From: Ruegeria halocynthiae
GTDB taxonomy: Bacteria; Pseudomonadota; Alphaproteobacteria; Rhodobacterales; Rhodobacteraceae
Direction of reading: 5' to 3'
DNA: 64,000 nucleotides
Assembly (NCBI RefSeq): GCF_900106805.1
Contig: NZ_FNNP01000008.1
Location: 57,256 to 121,255, forward strand
Under the pieces are notes generated by a model. The model saw nothing but the letters and a program-made list of their open reading frames with translations. It searched no databases and was not told where the DNA came from. Below, piece after piece: positions 34,915-45,137 of this stretch. Each line of letters starts with the position of its first letter. Positions within the stretch are counted from its first letter, which is position 1. The translations under genes and the position numbers were made by a program.

Positions 34915-35692
34915 TGCGAGAGGGCGACTTCGTGGCCCATAAGGCATCAAAACAACCATCAGCGCAAACAGAGGGCTCAATATTCAAGAGAAACCGTACA
35001 TAGGTTCAATGTACATGCTATGTGTATTTTCTGGACATCAAAGAGTAACATTTGAAGATGTGTCTCGGTTAAGGCTATGATTCGCATGCAAAAAGTACTT
35101 ATAAAATGGGCAAACTATGGGTCATTTTACAGTTAAAAACGAGGATGATGGGGTGCGATGAACTAAGTTTCGGAGGTGGAGAGCATTTTGCAGGATCTTC
35201 AATACTGAAAATTCGAAACCTTAGAAACAAAATGAAACAGTATGTATGCCAAGATAATTGTCTACTTTACTAACTTAGACGATCACGGTGGGTGAGTATA
35301 ACTTTGTGGGCAGCCAGGTTGCGCGGTTTTGGATGCCAAAGCTTTTGAAGCAGACTTTTTCACAATGCGCTACAGAGCATTAGCCAGAAAGGCGGAGACC
35401 CCAAATATCGCAGCGTTTCTGTCTAATGCGGACTGAGGTCATTGAAAGCGTTGCGGGTTTGAATTGGCTTTGCATCTTTGTTGGCACAATAATCAGAACT
35501 GATTTCGCGTGATCAGGACACTCTGCCTGAGGCATTCCGGCTTCTTCGTGGCACGGGCGATCCTCTGGTTGATGCAGGTATTCTGTTTTAGGCAAGCACC
35601 CAGGGCAACGGGCGGTAACTATGCGGATTTCCAGACTATTATCCGACCTGTCTCCACGATAGGTTTGGTGCATCGCATTCTGGAGGTCTCGG
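34915..35692. other. 778-bp AT-rich region, no gene seen
   Basis: It follows the exonuclease fragment. The first ~400 bp are clearly more AT-rich than the rest of the window and hold only very short frames. No immunity gene is recognisable, although one would be expected after a CdiA-type gene. The last ~200 bp carry overlapping frames on both strands without recognisable products, then GGAGG and the TTG start of the next gene. Confidence 0.6.
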
Positions 35693-38401
35693 TTGGAATC
35701 CTTGCTTGTCCTCGTTGGCCTGATTGTTCTGGCCATTCCTGTTTCGATCATCGCACTGCTGATTGGCCAGTCGCGGTTGCGCAAACGTGTGGATCAACTC
35801 GAGCAGCAACTTGCCGGGCAATTTCCGGAAGGTGCCATCGAGACGGCCAAACCATCAAGGCCTGAGCCGACGACTGCCCAAGTCAAACGCGCTCCTTGGG
35901 TGGCGGCAAAGACTACGGCTGCCTCGGATGAAAGCCAATTGGAGGTACCGCAAACCCCGGATGCCGGCACGCCCCCTGCAACCATCGTTTTTCGTGAGGA
36001 AAGAATTGCCGCATTGGGTGTGTGGCTGCGCGAGAACTGGTTCTACGCCATATCGGCGTTATCGCTGGCTTTGGCCGGAATTTTTCTGGTGCAATACGGG
36101 GCGGAGAACGGCCTGTTGCCCCCCACGGCGCGGGTTATCGCGGCGCTGGTCTTTGGTGCGCTGCTGATCGGTTCAGGGGAAGTGATCCGTCGTCGGTTCG
36201 GCGATGATGAGAAAGCATCCTCCGCCTATCTCCCATCAGTTTTCTCGGGTGCCGGACTGGTGACCCTGTTCGGAGGTGTTCTGGCCGCGCGTCAGCTCTA
36301 TGATCTGATCGGACCCGAGGGGGCCTTGGCTGGTATGGTCGTCATTGCGCTGTTCGGGCTAGTTCTGGGCTGGTTTCACGGTCCGCTGCTGGCGGCTGTG
36401 GGATTGATCGGGGCCTTTGCTGCCCCCTTTGTTGTCGGCGGGTCCTCGGATGATCCAAGCTGGCTCTATGGCTATTTCTTTATCATCGCGGTGTTGGGGC
36501 TGGGCATTGATACGGTCCGGCGCTGGGCTTGGATATCTGTTTTGACGCTTGCGGGCGCATATGGGGCGGTGCTTCTACTGGTGCTGTCGTCTCCATCAAC
36601 CGAGCCCGAATACCTGACCTGCATCACAGCCCTTGCGCTTATTGCCATCGCGATCCCTGCGCGGCGAAGCTGGCCAAGTCACGCAGGCCCAATGATCACT
36701 GAGATCATCCAGCATCGGAAAGGAGACCCATGGCCTGAATTTCCGACCCGGCTGGCCTTTGGCGCGGTTCTCGTTTCGTCGGTGATCCTGGCCCTGCACT
36801 GGCCGGATTCGGGCGGCGAGTTCTGGCTTGGTGTTTCATTGCTCACTGGTCTGGTATTGGCGTTGATCCTCTGGGCCAAAGACGCGCGCGCCCTGCAGGA
36901 TGCGACTGTGCTGCCTGCGCTGGGACTGATCTGGTTTGTTCTGGTGCATGGGTTGGACGACGGCGCGGTGCTGCATCGCTTTGCCCAAACATATGCCGAA
37001 ACTGCCGAGGCCGATTTTCCCTGGAGCGTCACGATTCTGGTCATATTGGGTGCTTTGATCTCATTGCTTGCGGCATGGCGATCCTTTCAGACCGGGCGCT
37101 ATGGCGTGGTCTGGGCTGGGGGGGCTGCCATATTCGCACCGGTCATGGCCATCGCGCTTGAGGTCGGTTGGCGGCCTGCCGAGGTGATTGGGGCATATCC
37201 GTGGGCATTGCACGCCATCGCTCTTGGTGCAGTGATGGTTGTTCTGGCCGAACGGTTTGCGCGGATTGACGGAGAGAACCGGATGCGTCCCGCTCTGGCG
37301 ACTTTATCCGCGCTGTCCTGCCTCAGTTTTGCGTGCATCATCGTCCTCAGCTCTGCCGCGTTGACGGTGGCTTTGGTGGTCATGATTGTTGTGGCCGCTG
37401 CTCTGGATCGGCGCTTTGAACTGCCCCCGATGAGTTGGTTCATCTGGGCGGGCGTCTTCACGGTGACAGTGCGTCTGGTGTTGAATCCGGGGCTGGAGTG
37501 GGCCGACAGTGCTCCTCTTGCCGAAATGACACTGGTCTACGCCGCGTCAGTCATCGGATTTGTCGTGGGATGGGTTCTGTTGAAACCTCTGAATCGCCCG
37601 GTCGCTGCACTGCTGCTGGAAAGCGCGGCATGGGCCACTGCGGGGATATTGCTCTCGCTTCTGTTGCTGCGCTGGCTGGAAAGCTTCGGAGAAGGCGGTG
37701 CGACAGACAGCCACTGGGGTTTGGGCCTGCTGGCGATCATCTGGTTGCTGCTGGCGTTCGCCCAAGTACAGCGGTTCGAACTGGGGGGTAAGCTGAATTA
37801 TGTGCGCTACCTGCTGGCGGCCTTTTTTGCTGCGCATGGCATGATCCGTCTTGCGCAGGCCTTGTCTGAGGCCAATCCGCTCTTCAATCCGTTTTCTGAC
37901 CCGGTTCTGGGTCCGCCGATCCTCAACACGCTTGCAATCGCCTATCTGCTGCCTGCGCTGGTCATCAGTTTCTCGGCCTGGCGTGTTGTCACTCGGCCCG
38001 TTCTGCTGAAACAGATCAGCTTTGGTGTTGCAGGTGTTTTGTCGGCGATCTGGTTGGGTCTGACGATCCGCCATGTCTGGCAGGGCGCAGGTGGTATGTA
38101 TGAGGGCAACGGCGTCACTCAGCCCGAGCTTTACACCTATACAATCACTCTGCTGGCGATTGGGGCGGCGCTGTTTTACCAGTCACTCGCCCGCCAGTCG
38201 GGTCTGATGCGCAAGGCAGGTCTTGCGGTGATCGGCCTTGCTGTCGCCAAGGTCTTTCTGATTGACATAGCAGGTCTTGGCGGGTTGATCCGGGTATTCT
38301 CTCTGCTCGCTCTGGGGTTGGCGCTGGCGGGGCTTGCGTGGCTCAACCGCTGGGCCACGTTGCGCCATTCGCCGCACGAGGCGGAACCTCTGGACCATTA
38401 G
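35693..38401 (+). CDS. DUF2339 polytopic membrane protein
   Basis: A 902-residue protein from TTG at 35693, chosen because GGAGG lies 6 nt upstream and a hydrophobic N-terminus (LLVLVGLIVLAIPVSIIALL) follows at once. A coiled-coil stretch (LRKRVDQLEQQLAG) and a ~60-residue Pro/Ala-rich linker come next. From WLRENWFYAISALSLALAGI onward the chain is one long series of membrane helices, more than 20, with charged ERF/RRR loops. This is the layout of DUF2339. Function is unknown; a transport or envelope role is often guessed. Confidence 0.88.
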   Translation: MESLLVLVGLIVLAIPVSIIALLIGQSRLRKRVDQLEQQLAGQFPEGAIETAKPSRPEPTTAQVKRAPWVAAKTTAASDESQLEVPQTPDAGTPPATIVFREERIAALGVWLRENWFYAISALSLALAGIFLVQYGAENGLLPPTARVIAALVFGALLIGSGEVIRRRFGDDEKASSAYLPSVFSGAGLVTLFGGVLAARQLYDLIGPEGALAGMVVIALFGLVLGWFHGPLLAAVGLIGAFAAPFVVGGSSDDPSWLYGYFFIIAVLGLGIDTVRRWAWISVLTLAGAYGAVLLLVLSSPSTEPEYLTCITALALIAIAIPARRSWPSHAGPMITEIIQHRKGDPWPEFPTRLAFGAVLVSSVILALHWPDSGGEFWLGVSLLTGLVLALILWAKDARALQDATVLPALGLIWFVLVHGLDDGAVLHRFAQTYAETAEADFPWSVTILVILGALISLLAAWRSFQTGRYGVVWAGGAAIFAPVMAIALEVGWRPAEVIGAYPWALHAIALGAVMVVLAERFARIDGENRMRPALATLSALSCLSFACIIVLSSAALTVALVVMIVVAAALDRRFELPPMSWFIWAGVFTVTVRLVLNPGLEWADSAPLAEMTLVYAASVIGFVVGWVLLKPLNRPVAALLLESAAWATAGILLSLLLLRWLESFGEGGATDSHWGLGLLAIIWLLLAFAQVQRFELGGKLNYVRYLLAAFFAAHGMIRLAQALSEANPLFNPFSDPVLGPPILNTLAIAYLLPALVISFSAWRVVTRPVLLKQISFGVAGVLSAIWLGLTIRHVWQGAGGMYEGNGVTQPELYTYTITLLAIGAALFYQSLARQSGLMRKAGLAVIGLAVAKVFLIDIAGLGGLIRVFSLLALGLALAGLAWLNRWATLRHSPHEAEPLDH

Positions 38402-38564
38402 GCGTGGGCGTCCTATAAGCCCGCCATGCATGACCAGTTGGCCATCATTATACGAATTATATCCCCGGCGCTCTGATATCGCGAGACGCCGGGCAAAGGT
38501 GCTTGAGTTATCGCACTGACCGCTTCGATCCATATACGACAAGATCATCCTGAGGACGCCCCCA

Positions 38565-41477
38565 ATGTGCGCCGACACGACCCAAACACCTGATTACAAA
38601 GACACGCTGAACCTGCCCAAAACCGATTTTCCAATGCGCGCTGGCCTGCCCAAGCGCGAGCCCGCGTGGCTGGAACGCTGGGAAGAGATCGGCGTCTACG
38701 ATCGCTTGCGCGAGAAAGAGGGCCGTAAGCCTTTTACCCTGCATGATGGCCCTCCTTATGCGAACGGCCATTTGCATATCGGCCACGCGCTGAACAAAAC
38801 CATCAAGGACATGATCGTGCGGTCCCATCAGATGATGGGTTTTGATGCGCGTTATGTGCCGGGATGGGATTGCCACGGCCTGCCGATCGAATGGAAGATC
38901 GAGGAACAATACCGCAAGAAGGGCAAGAACAAGGACGAGGTGAACGTTGTCGACTTCCGTCAGGAGTGCCGCAAGTTCGCCGAGGGCTGGATCGACGTGC
39001 AGCGCGAAGAATTCAAGCGCCTGGGCATCACCGGAAACTGGCCCGACCCCTACATCACTATGGACTTTCATGCCGAGTCAGTGATCGCGGACGAGTTCAT
39101 GAAATTCCTGATGAACGGCACGCTTTATCAAGGCTCGAAACCCGTGATGTGGTCGCCCATCGAGAAAACCGCTCTGGCCGAGGCTGAGGTTGAGTATCAC
39201 GACAAGGAAAGCTTCACCATATGGGTGAAGTTCAAGGTCGTGAACGCAGGTGATCTGGATGGCGCTTTTGTAGTGATCTGGACGACGACGCCATGGACCA
39301 TGCCTTCGAATAAGGCGGTCGTTTACGGCAAGGACATCTCTTACGGTCTGTACGAAGTCACCGGCGCGCCGGATGAGTGCTGGGCAAGTGTTGGCGACAA
39401 ATTCCTGCTGGCCGACAATCTGGCCGCTGATGTTCTGGGTCGTGCGCGTCTGAACGATGATCAATGGAACCGCGTGCGTGACGTAACTGCTGCTGAGCTG
39501 GAAGGCGTCGGGCTTGCTCACCCGCTGGCTGGAGCCGAGGGTGGCAACAGTGAGTGGGACGACATCCGCGATTTCCGCGCCGCTGAGTTCGTGACCGATA
39601 CCGAAGGAACTGGGTTCGTTCACTGCGCTCCCTCTCACGGGATGGAGGAATTCGAACTCTACCGTGATCTGGGCATGTTGGAGCAGGTCATCACCTATAA
39701 CGTGATGGACGATGGCTCTTTCCGCACCGATCTGCCGTTTTTTGGAGGTAAGTACATCCTGTCCCGCAAGGGCGGTGAGGGTGACGCCAACAAGGCCGTC
39801 ATCGACAAGCTGGCCGAGGTCGGCGGGCTGCTGGCGCGTGGCAAGATCAAGCACAGCTATCCGCATTCGTGGCGCTCGAAGGCTCCGATCATCTATCGCA
39901 ACACGCCGCAATGGTTTGCATCCGTTGACCGCAAGCTGGACGATGGCATGGGCCAGATGGGTGACACCATCCGCGAACGGGCCCTGCGCTCGATCGACGA
40001 GCTGGTGAAGTGGACCCCGCAGACCGGCCGCAACCGTCTGTATTCCATGATCGAGGCCCGACCGGACTGGGTTCTGTCGCGCCAGCGCGCCTGGGGCGTA
40101 CCGCTCACCTGCTTCACCAAGAAAGGCGCCTTGCCCACCGACGCGGGTTACCTGCTGCGCAACGCAGACCTCAACGCCCGCATCAAAGCGGCGTTCGAGA
40201 AGGATGGCGCGGATATCTGGTACACCGACGGGTTCAAAGAAAAGATCCTTGATGGCATCGCCAACCCTGATGACTACGATCAGGTGTTCGACGTTCTGGA
40301 CGTGTGGTTTGACTCGGGCTCAACCCATGCTTTCGTTCTGCGTGACCGAGAGGACGGAACCGAAGACGGTATCGCCGATGTCTACATGGAAGGCACCGAC
40401 CAGCACCGTGGTTGGTTCCATTCTTCGATGTTGCAGGCCTGCGGCACCAAGGGGCGTGCGCCTTATCGCAATGTGGTGACCCATGGCTTTACGCTGGATG
40501 CCAAGGGCAACAAGATGTCCAAATCGCTGGGCAATACCATCGTGCCCGAAAAGGTCATCGAACAATACGGTGCCGACATCCTGCGCCTATGGGTGGCACA
40601 GACCGACTACACCGCCGATCAGCGGATCGGGCCAGAGATCCTGAAAGGCACAGCCGACAGCTATCGACGCCTGCGCAACACTATGCGGTTCATGCTGGGC
40701 TCATTGGCTGACTTCACCGAGGCAGACCGGGTTGCGCCCGTGGACATGCCGCGTTTGGAACGCTGGGTGCTCAGCCGTCTGGCAGAGTTGGATGAGCAGG
40801 TACGCAAAGGCTATGCGTCCTTCGACTTCCAGGGTGTGTTCAGCGCCGTGTTCACCTTTGCCACCGTTGACCTGTCGTCCTTCTACTTTGACGTCCGCAA
40901 GGATGCACTGTACTGCGACGGTGACAGCGAACGCCGCCGCGCTGCGCGAACGGTTTTGGATATCTTGTTCCACCGCCTGACAACATGGTTGGCCCCGGTT
41001 CTGGTGTTCACCATGGAAGAGGTCTGGTTAGAGCGGTTCCCGGGCGACGACAGTTCGGTTCATTTGGTGGACTTCCCTGAAACACCTGCGGATTGGCGCA
41101 ATGCCGAGCTTGAGGCAGGCATGGCCAAGATCCGTCGTGTTCGCCGCGCCGTGACGGCCGCGCTGGAAATTCAACGTCAGGACAAGGTGATTGGGTCCAG
41201 TCTGGAAGCAGCGCCAATTGTTCATGTCGAAGATAGCGAAACCCGTGATCTGCTGGCAACCTTTGACGTCGATGACATGTGCATCACCTCGGGCCTGAGC
41301 GTCACAGGCGACCCGGCCCCGGCGGAAGCTTTCCGTGTACCGGAAATCGAAGGCGTCGCTGTGGTGTTCGAAAAGGCCCTGGGTGACAAATGCCAGCGAT
41401 GCTGGAAGATTCTGCCCGATGTTGGCCTGCACGCTCAACCCGGCGTGTGTGGGCGCTGCAACGAAGCGCTGAATTGA
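38565..41477 (+). CDS. ileS: Isoleucyl-tRNA synthetase
   Basis: A 970-residue class I synthetase that charges tRNA-Ile. The ATP motif HIGH occurs in [13 protein letters not shown] and the KMSKS motif in [12 protein letters not shown]. The editing domain lies between them (for example [17 protein letters not shown]). A C-terminal zinc module closes the chain with CQRCWKIL and CGRCNEAL. Length and order agree with the bacterial type. ATG at 38565 follows GAGG with good spacing. A 12-bp perfect terminator follows the stop. Confidence 0.98.
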   Translation: MCADTTQTPDYKDTLNLPKTDFPMRAGLPKREPAWLERWEEIGVYDRLREKEGRKPFTLHDGPPYANGHLHIGHALNKTIKDMIVRSHQMMGFDARYVPGWDCHGLPIEWKIEEQYRKKGKNKDEVNVVDFRQECRKFAEGWIDVQREEFKRLGITGNWPDPYITMDFHAESVIADEFMKFLMNGTLYQGSKPVMWSPIEKTALAEAEVEYHDKESFTIWVKFKVVNAGDLDGAFVVIWTTTPWTMPSNKAVVYGKDISYGLYEVTGAPDECWASVGDKFLLADNLAADVLGRARLNDDQWNRVRDVTAAELEGVGLAHPLAGAEGGNSEWDDIRDFRAAEFVTDTEGTGFVHCAPSHGMEEFELYRDLGMLEQVITYNVMDDGSFRTDLPFFGGKYILSRKGGEGDANKAVIDKLAEVGGLLARGKIKHSYPHSWRSKAPIIYRNTPQWFASVDRKLDDGMGQMGDTIRERALRSIDELVKWTPQTGRNRLYSMIEARPDWVLSRQRAWGVPLTCFTKKGALPTDAGYLLRNADLNARIKAAFEKDGADIWYTDGFKEKILDGIANPDDYDQVFDVLDVWFDSGSTHAFVLRDREDGTEDGIADVYMEGTDQHRGWFHSSMLQACGTKGRAPYRNVVTHGFTLDAKGNKMSKSLGNTIVPEKVIEQYGADILRLWVAQTDYTADQRIGPEILKGTADSYRRLRNTMRFMLGSLADFTEADRVAPVDMPRLERWVLSRLAELDEQVRKGYASFDFQGVFSAVFTFATVDLSSFYFDVRKDALYCDGDSERRRAARTVLDILFHRLTTWLAPVLVFTMEEVWLERFPGDDSSVHLVDFPETPADWRNAELEAGMAKIRRVRRAVTAALEIQRQDKVIGSSLEAAPIVHVEDSETRDLLATFDVDDMCITSGLSVTGDPAPAEAFRVPEIEGVAVVFEKALGDKCQRCWKILPDVGLHAQPGVCGRCNEALN

Positions 41478-41481
41478 GCTG

Positions 41482-41513
41482 AACCCCGGCTGATCCTTCA
41501 GCCGGGGTTTTTT
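41482..41513 (+). terminator. Intrinsic terminator of ileS
   Basis: AACCCCGGCTGA (41482-41493), TCCT loop and TCAGCCGGGGTT (41498-41509), followed by TTTT: a perfect 12-bp stem plus U-tract. Confidence 0.95.
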
Positions 41514-41554
41514 CTTGGCTTGCGCAGGGTGTTGCGATCTGAAAGCCTGCATTC

Positions 41555-42010
41555 ATGCCGATGATCGCCGTAGATACCCAGTTTGGACGCCTTGGCGTTG
41601 AAGAGATCGACGGGGCCATTACGCGCCTCGTGTGGGGCGGAGCAGATGACACCCCGGATACGCCGTTGCTGAATGAAGCTGCAGCACAATTGCGGGCTTA
41701 TGATCAGGGGCGGCTAACGCAGTTCGACCTGCCATATTCCGTAGCTGGATCAGAGTTTCTGCGCCAGGTCTGCGATATAATGTTCGCCATTCCCTTCGGC
41801 GATACCTTAACCTATGGCGATATCGCAAAACAATTAGACCAGCCTGCACAACCTGTTGGCCAGGCCTGCGGTGCCAACCCGATACCCGTCATCATCCCGT
41901 GCCATCGCGTGTTGTCTGCGACCGGTCTGGGGGGCTTTTCCGGCGATGGCGGAGTAGAGACCAAAGTGGCACTGCTGCGTCACGAAGGCGCGGCCAGCCT
42001 GTTGATCTGA
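41555..42010 (+). CDS. Methylated-DNA-[protein]-cysteine S-methyltransferase
   Basis: A 151-residue Ogt/AGT-family protein that would accept methyl groups from O6-methylguanine. The active-site PCHR lies in IPVIIPCHRVLSATG. The asparagine-hinge and DNA-binding helix region TLTYGDIAKQLDQPAQPVGQACGANP is complete, and GGFSGDGGVETKVALLRHEG follows as usual. The N-terminal domain is shorter than in Ogt of enteric bacteria. It is transcribed after the ileS terminator, probably from its own promoter. Confidence 0.92.
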   Translation: MPMIAVDTQFGRLGVEEIDGAITRLVWGGADDTPDTPLLNEAAAQLRAYDQGRLTQFDLPYSVAGSEFLRQVCDIMFAIPFGDTLTYGDIAKQLDQPAQPVGQACGANPIPVIIPCHRVLSATGLGGFSGDGGVETKVALLRHEGAASLLI

Positions 42011-42086
42011 TCTGCACTTATCTGTTGCAATCGGTGAAGCGCGGCCCCAACCTATATAGAATAGTGAATTTGAAGGACCGAATTGA

Positions 42087-42554
42087 ATGACCGGCCAGAC
42101 AGATCCCGCCGCCCGCAAGAAAGCCATCATTGATCATTTGATGACTTTGGAGGAACAGGAATTGGCGACCGCACAGGCGCATTACGATGCATTTCTGAAG
42201 GATTCGCAACTGGATGACCGGGAAGGGCATGACAAGGATGATATCGCGGCCTCGCGCGAAAACGCCGATCTGGCGGCTGCCTTCGATGCGCCCGTTCATG
42301 CCCATCACGCGAAGATAGACGTGATCGAGAACACCGATTTCACCGTCACCGACACAGTGCAGCCAGGGGCTGTGATCAAGTTCAACAATCGACGCTTTGT
42401 CGTGTGCGTCTCAACCACTCGGTTTGAGGTGGACGGCAAAACTTACATGGGAATTTCGACCCAAAGCCCGATCTATCTGGCCATGGTCGGCCTGCAGCAA
42501 GGCGATGTGTTCACCCACAACGGGACTGAATTTGAGGTTCAGGAAGTCTTGTAA
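42087..42554 (+). CDS. GreA/GreB-like protein, putative
   Basis: A 155-residue protein. Residues 10-70 form a helical, Glu/Gln-rich hairpin with an acidic bend (DDREGHDKDDIA) like the coiled coil of Gre factors. Residues 80-155 are beta-rich (VQPGAVIKFNNRRFVVCVST, YMGISTQSPIYLAMVGLQQG, DVFTHNGTEFEVQEVL), fitting the FKBP-like Gre C-terminal domain. The spacing of the acidic tip residues differs from true GreA, so transcript cleavage is not assured; it may be a Gre-fold relative that binds the RNA polymerase secondary channel. Its tail overlaps the convergent pcs gene by 16 bp. Confidence 0.6.
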   Translation: MTGQTDPAARKKAIIDHLMTLEEQELATAQAHYDAFLKDSQLDDREGHDKDDIAASRENADLAAAFDAPVHAHHAKIDVIENTDFTVTDTVQPGAVIKFNNRRFVVCVSTTRFEVDGKTYMGISTQSPIYLAMVGLQQGDVFTHNGTEFEVQEVL

Positions 42555-43252
42555 TCCCGGGCCTTGCGCGCCGGAATGATCTGCTGTGCAATTCCTGCCG
42601 AGACAAGATACAAGCTGGTGATTACGAGGCCCCAATGGGCCCAGCTTTCGGGGTGAAAGTCGACCCAAGCAGCCCAACCAGCAAAGAAGGTCCATGCAAA
42701 CGCTATCGGCAATGACAGGCTGCGCCAACGTTCGGTCCTGACCGGGTGAATGAACTTGAGCGGCAGGAACATAGCCACCGAGAGCAATGTGACCAGCAAC
42801 AGAATGATCCAGAAATTAGGTTCGAGCGCGAAGATCACGATAACGAACATGTTCCAGCATCCGGGAAAGCCTGAGAACGAGTTGTCCTTGGTTTTCATAC
42901 GCGTATCGGCAAAATACATCGCGCTGGTGAAGGTGATGACAATGATCGCGAACCAGCCGGTCCATCCATCCATCAGCCCTGATTTGAACAGGGCGAAGGC
43001 GGGGATGAATACATAGGTCAGATAGTCGATGATCAGATCCAGAAGCACCCCGTCAAACTCAGAGGCGTTTTTCTTGACTTGATAGTGCCGCGCCAGAGGG
43101 CCGTCGATGCCATCCACGATGAACGAAACCACCAGCCAGAGATACATTAGGCTCCATTTCTCTTCGACGGCGGCCAACATGGCCAGCATCGCAAAAACGG
43201 CGCCTGTGGCAGTGAATAGATGAACGGAAAGCGCTTTGAATCTAAGTGTCAT
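42539..43252 (-). CDS. pcs: Phosphatidylcholine synthase
   Basis: A 237-residue integral membrane enzyme that joins CDP-diacylglycerol and choline to give phosphatidylcholine. The CDP-alcohol phosphotransferase signature is visible: VDGIDGPLARHY, then EFDGVLLDLIIDYLTY, that is DG-x2-AR-x8-G-x3-D-x3-D. About seven or eight hydrophobic segments surround it. I start at 43252 (MTLRFKALSVHLFTATGAVF), the usual Pcs N-terminus, not at the longer frame to 43348. It links with the window's betaine/choline theme only loosely. Family is typical of alphaproteobacteria. Confidence 0.93.
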   Translation of the reverse strand: MTLRFKALSVHLFTATGAVFAMLAMLAAVEEKWSLMYLWLVVSFIVDGIDGPLARHYQVKKNASEFDGVLLDLIIDYLTYVFIPAFALFKSGLMDGWTGWFAIIVITFTSAMYFADTRMKTKDNSFSGFPGCWNMFVIVIFALEPNFWIILLLVTLLSVAMFLPLKFIHPVRTERWRSLSLPIAFAWTFFAGWAAWVDFHPESWAHWGLVITSLYLVSAGIAQQIIPARKARDYKTS

Positions 43253-43316
43253 GGTGGTGTCATGTACGATGCTCGGCGCAGATGCAAAGCAAAAAGTTCG
43301 TTGACAGGGGTTTGGT

Positions 43317-44237
43317 TCAGGCTTTGGGGTGCGTGCGATTGTAGACATCCATCAGCCGGGCCGTATCGACTGCTGTATAGGTCTGAGTGGTCGAGAGCGA
43401 GGCGTGGCCCAAAAGTTCCTGGATCGCGCGCAGGTCGCCACCGGCCGACAGTAAATGGGTGGCAAAGCTGTGACGCATCGCGTGCGGAGTGGCAGTGGCC
43501 GGTAGTCCGAGTTGCATCCGCGCCTTTGCAACCACTGCCTGAATGATCCCCGGATTGAGCGGACCGCCACGCGCACCGCGAAAAAGTGCAGCACCAGAAG
43601 ACTGAGGGTGCGGGCATAGCCGGAGATAGCGGTCAACTGCAGAACGGGCTGCGGGAAGGACCGGAACAATTCGTTCTTTGTCACCCTTTCCCGATATACG
43701 TAGCGTATCCGGCAAGGGGGCATCTGAACCGGTCAGCGAGAGAGCCTCGGAGATGCGTAATCCGCACCCGTAAAGGAGTGTCACAACCGCGACATCCCGT
43801 GCAGCCACCCAGTCGGATGACGACTGCAGCTCGACCGTTTCTATCATCTCGCGGGCGGCGTCTTCAGCCAGAGGGCGGGGCAGTTTCTTGGTGAATTTGG
43901 GTGCGCGTGTGGACAGGACGGCGGTCGGCTCGAACCCTTCGCGCTCGGCCAACCAACGATAGAAGGTTTTGACCGCAGACAGTTTGCGCGCCAGCGATCG
44001 TGCGCCTACGTCCGAATTACGCTGATCCGCCATCCAGGCGCGCATATCCGAGACTGTGATACGCTCTAACGCGGCCAACCCTTGCCGTTCGCTGTGATGC
44101 AGGGTCATGAAGGACAGGAATTCTGTGACGTCTCCGCGATAGGCATTGAGCGTATTTTCAGACCGCCCCGATAGCGCCTTCAGACTGTCCAGCCAATGCT
44201 GCAGCGCGTCGCGGCAGGCTGGGGAGATCAGGTTCAC
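43317..44237 (-). CDS. xerC: Tyrosine recombinase XerC
   Basis: A 306-residue recombinase that resolves chromosome dimers with XerD at dif. The N-terminal SAM-like domain (LQHWLDSLKALSGRSENTLN) precedes the catalytic core with Arg in YGCGLRISEALSL, HxxR in HAMRHSFATHLL, the LLGHASLSTTQTYTAVD box and the nucleophilic Tyr in it. It overlaps the DUF484 gene upstream by 4 bp, the standard arrangement of these two genes in proteobacteria. Confidence 0.95.
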   Translation of the reverse strand: MNLISPACRDALQHWLDSLKALSGRSENTLNAYRGDVTEFLSFMTLHHSERQGLAALERITVSDMRAWMADQRNSDVGARSLARKLSAVKTFYRWLAEREGFEPTAVLSTRAPKFTKKLPRPLAEDAAREMIETVELQSSSDWVAARDVAVVTLLYGCGLRISEALSLTGSDAPLPDTLRISGKGDKERIVPVLPAARSAVDRYLRLCPHPQSSGAALFRGARGGPLNPGIIQAVVAKARMQLGLPATATPHAMRHSFATHLLSAGGDLRAIQELLGHASLSTTQTYTAVDTARLMDVYNRTHPKA

Positions 44238-44941
44238 GACAGCCAGTGACGCATCGAGCGTTCAAATACGCCAGCAAAGAAGGTAAGAAGATCTGTTCCG
44301 AGCTGAGGTGAGAAATGTCTTGGGTCGCAAGCACCCATGACAATCATACCGGGTAGACGGCCGGTGCCCAGATCCAGTTTCAAACAAGCCTCAGATCGCA
44401 ACTGGTCAGCTTGTTCGCCGTAGACTTGGGGATTGGGATGACGAATTTCGCGCAGAGTAACTTCACGGGGTTGGCCGTTGCGGTCAGAGGTCAGGTAGCT
44501 GTCAATAAAGCCGGGTTCTGCAACTGTTAGAACACCGCCAAGCTGATTCACCACCGGGTCGTCACGCACAACCGTGGTTTCAAGCACCAGAGTGATATGA
44601 TCGACGCGCAGGATTTCAGCCACATCGTTACCGAGCGCACGCAGGAAATCTTCGAACACAGTAGGTTCCAGCAGGCGCAGAATGGCGCGATGCACCTGAT
44701 TGGTGCCTGCCAGATTCTCGTAGGCCGCCGCTATGACCGAACGATGTGTATCCTCAAGGCGATCCAGTCTCGCCTCAAGCCGCTGCATGGCGATGCCGCG
44801 CAGGTCGATGACATTGTCACCCCGCGCCTGTTCGTTGGCCGCCACCAGCGCCTGCATCAGGTCTTTGTCATCCAGCACGGCGTCAGGCTCGGCCAGAATC
44901 GCTGCGCGGAGGTTATCCTTGAGTTTAGGTTCGCTGCTCAT
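44234..44941 (-). CDS. DUF484 family protein
   Basis: A 235-residue cytoplasmic protein with an N-terminal helix pair (ILAEPDAVLDDKDLMQALVA), a coiled coil (LEARLDRLEDTHRSVIAAAYEN) and a GAF-like domain from ~residue 80 (HRAILRLLEPTVFEDFLRAL to MVMGACDPRHFSPQLGTDLL). It is co-transcribed with xerC (4-bp overlap), as in many proteobacteria. Molecular role unknown. Confidence 0.9.
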   Translation of the reverse strand: MSSEPKLKDNLRAAILAEPDAVLDDKDLMQALVAANEQARGDNVIDLRGIAMQRLEARLDRLEDTHRSVIAAAYENLAGTNQVHRAILRLLEPTVFEDFLRALGNDVAEILRVDHITLVLETTVVRDDPVVNQLGGVLTVAEPGFIDSYLTSDRNGQPREVTLREIRHPNPQVYGEQADQLRSEACLKLDLGTGRLPGMIVMGACDPRHFSPQLGTDLLTFFAGVFERSMRHWLS

Positions 44942-45047
44942 GTCCCGTCCGGTCGTTTTTTTGTTTTGCGAGCTTATACCACGGGTCGCCGGAATTGCCT
45001 TGGAAAAAATGCAAGTGGAAGGCGAATTTCGTTTGTGTTGTAGCGGG

Positions 45048-45132
45048 GGCTCCCGCCTGCCATGCGCTGATCAAAGATCAGCTTTGGCAGTTGGGCCGGG
45101 CGCGGCGCCTGACGGCACCGCGCGGTGGAGCC
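45048..45132. repeat. Structured intergenic repeat with nested inverted arms
   Basis: Outer arms GGCTCC (45048-45053) and GGAGCC (45127-45132) enclose a perfect 7-bp hairpin GCTGATC-AAA-GATCAGC (45066-45082), flanked by TGCCA/TGGCA. A second GC-rich stem follows: GCGCGGCGCC with GGCACCGCGC. It looks like a dispersed, structure-forming element, and may also end the convergent transaldolase transcript. Confidence 0.7.
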
Positions 45133-45137
45133 AGAGG

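Noticed and set aside
35380..35865. Overlapping frames on both strands upstream of the DUF2339 gene
   Set aside because: None has a ribosome site or recognisable sequence, and they extend into the DUF2339 gene in other frames.
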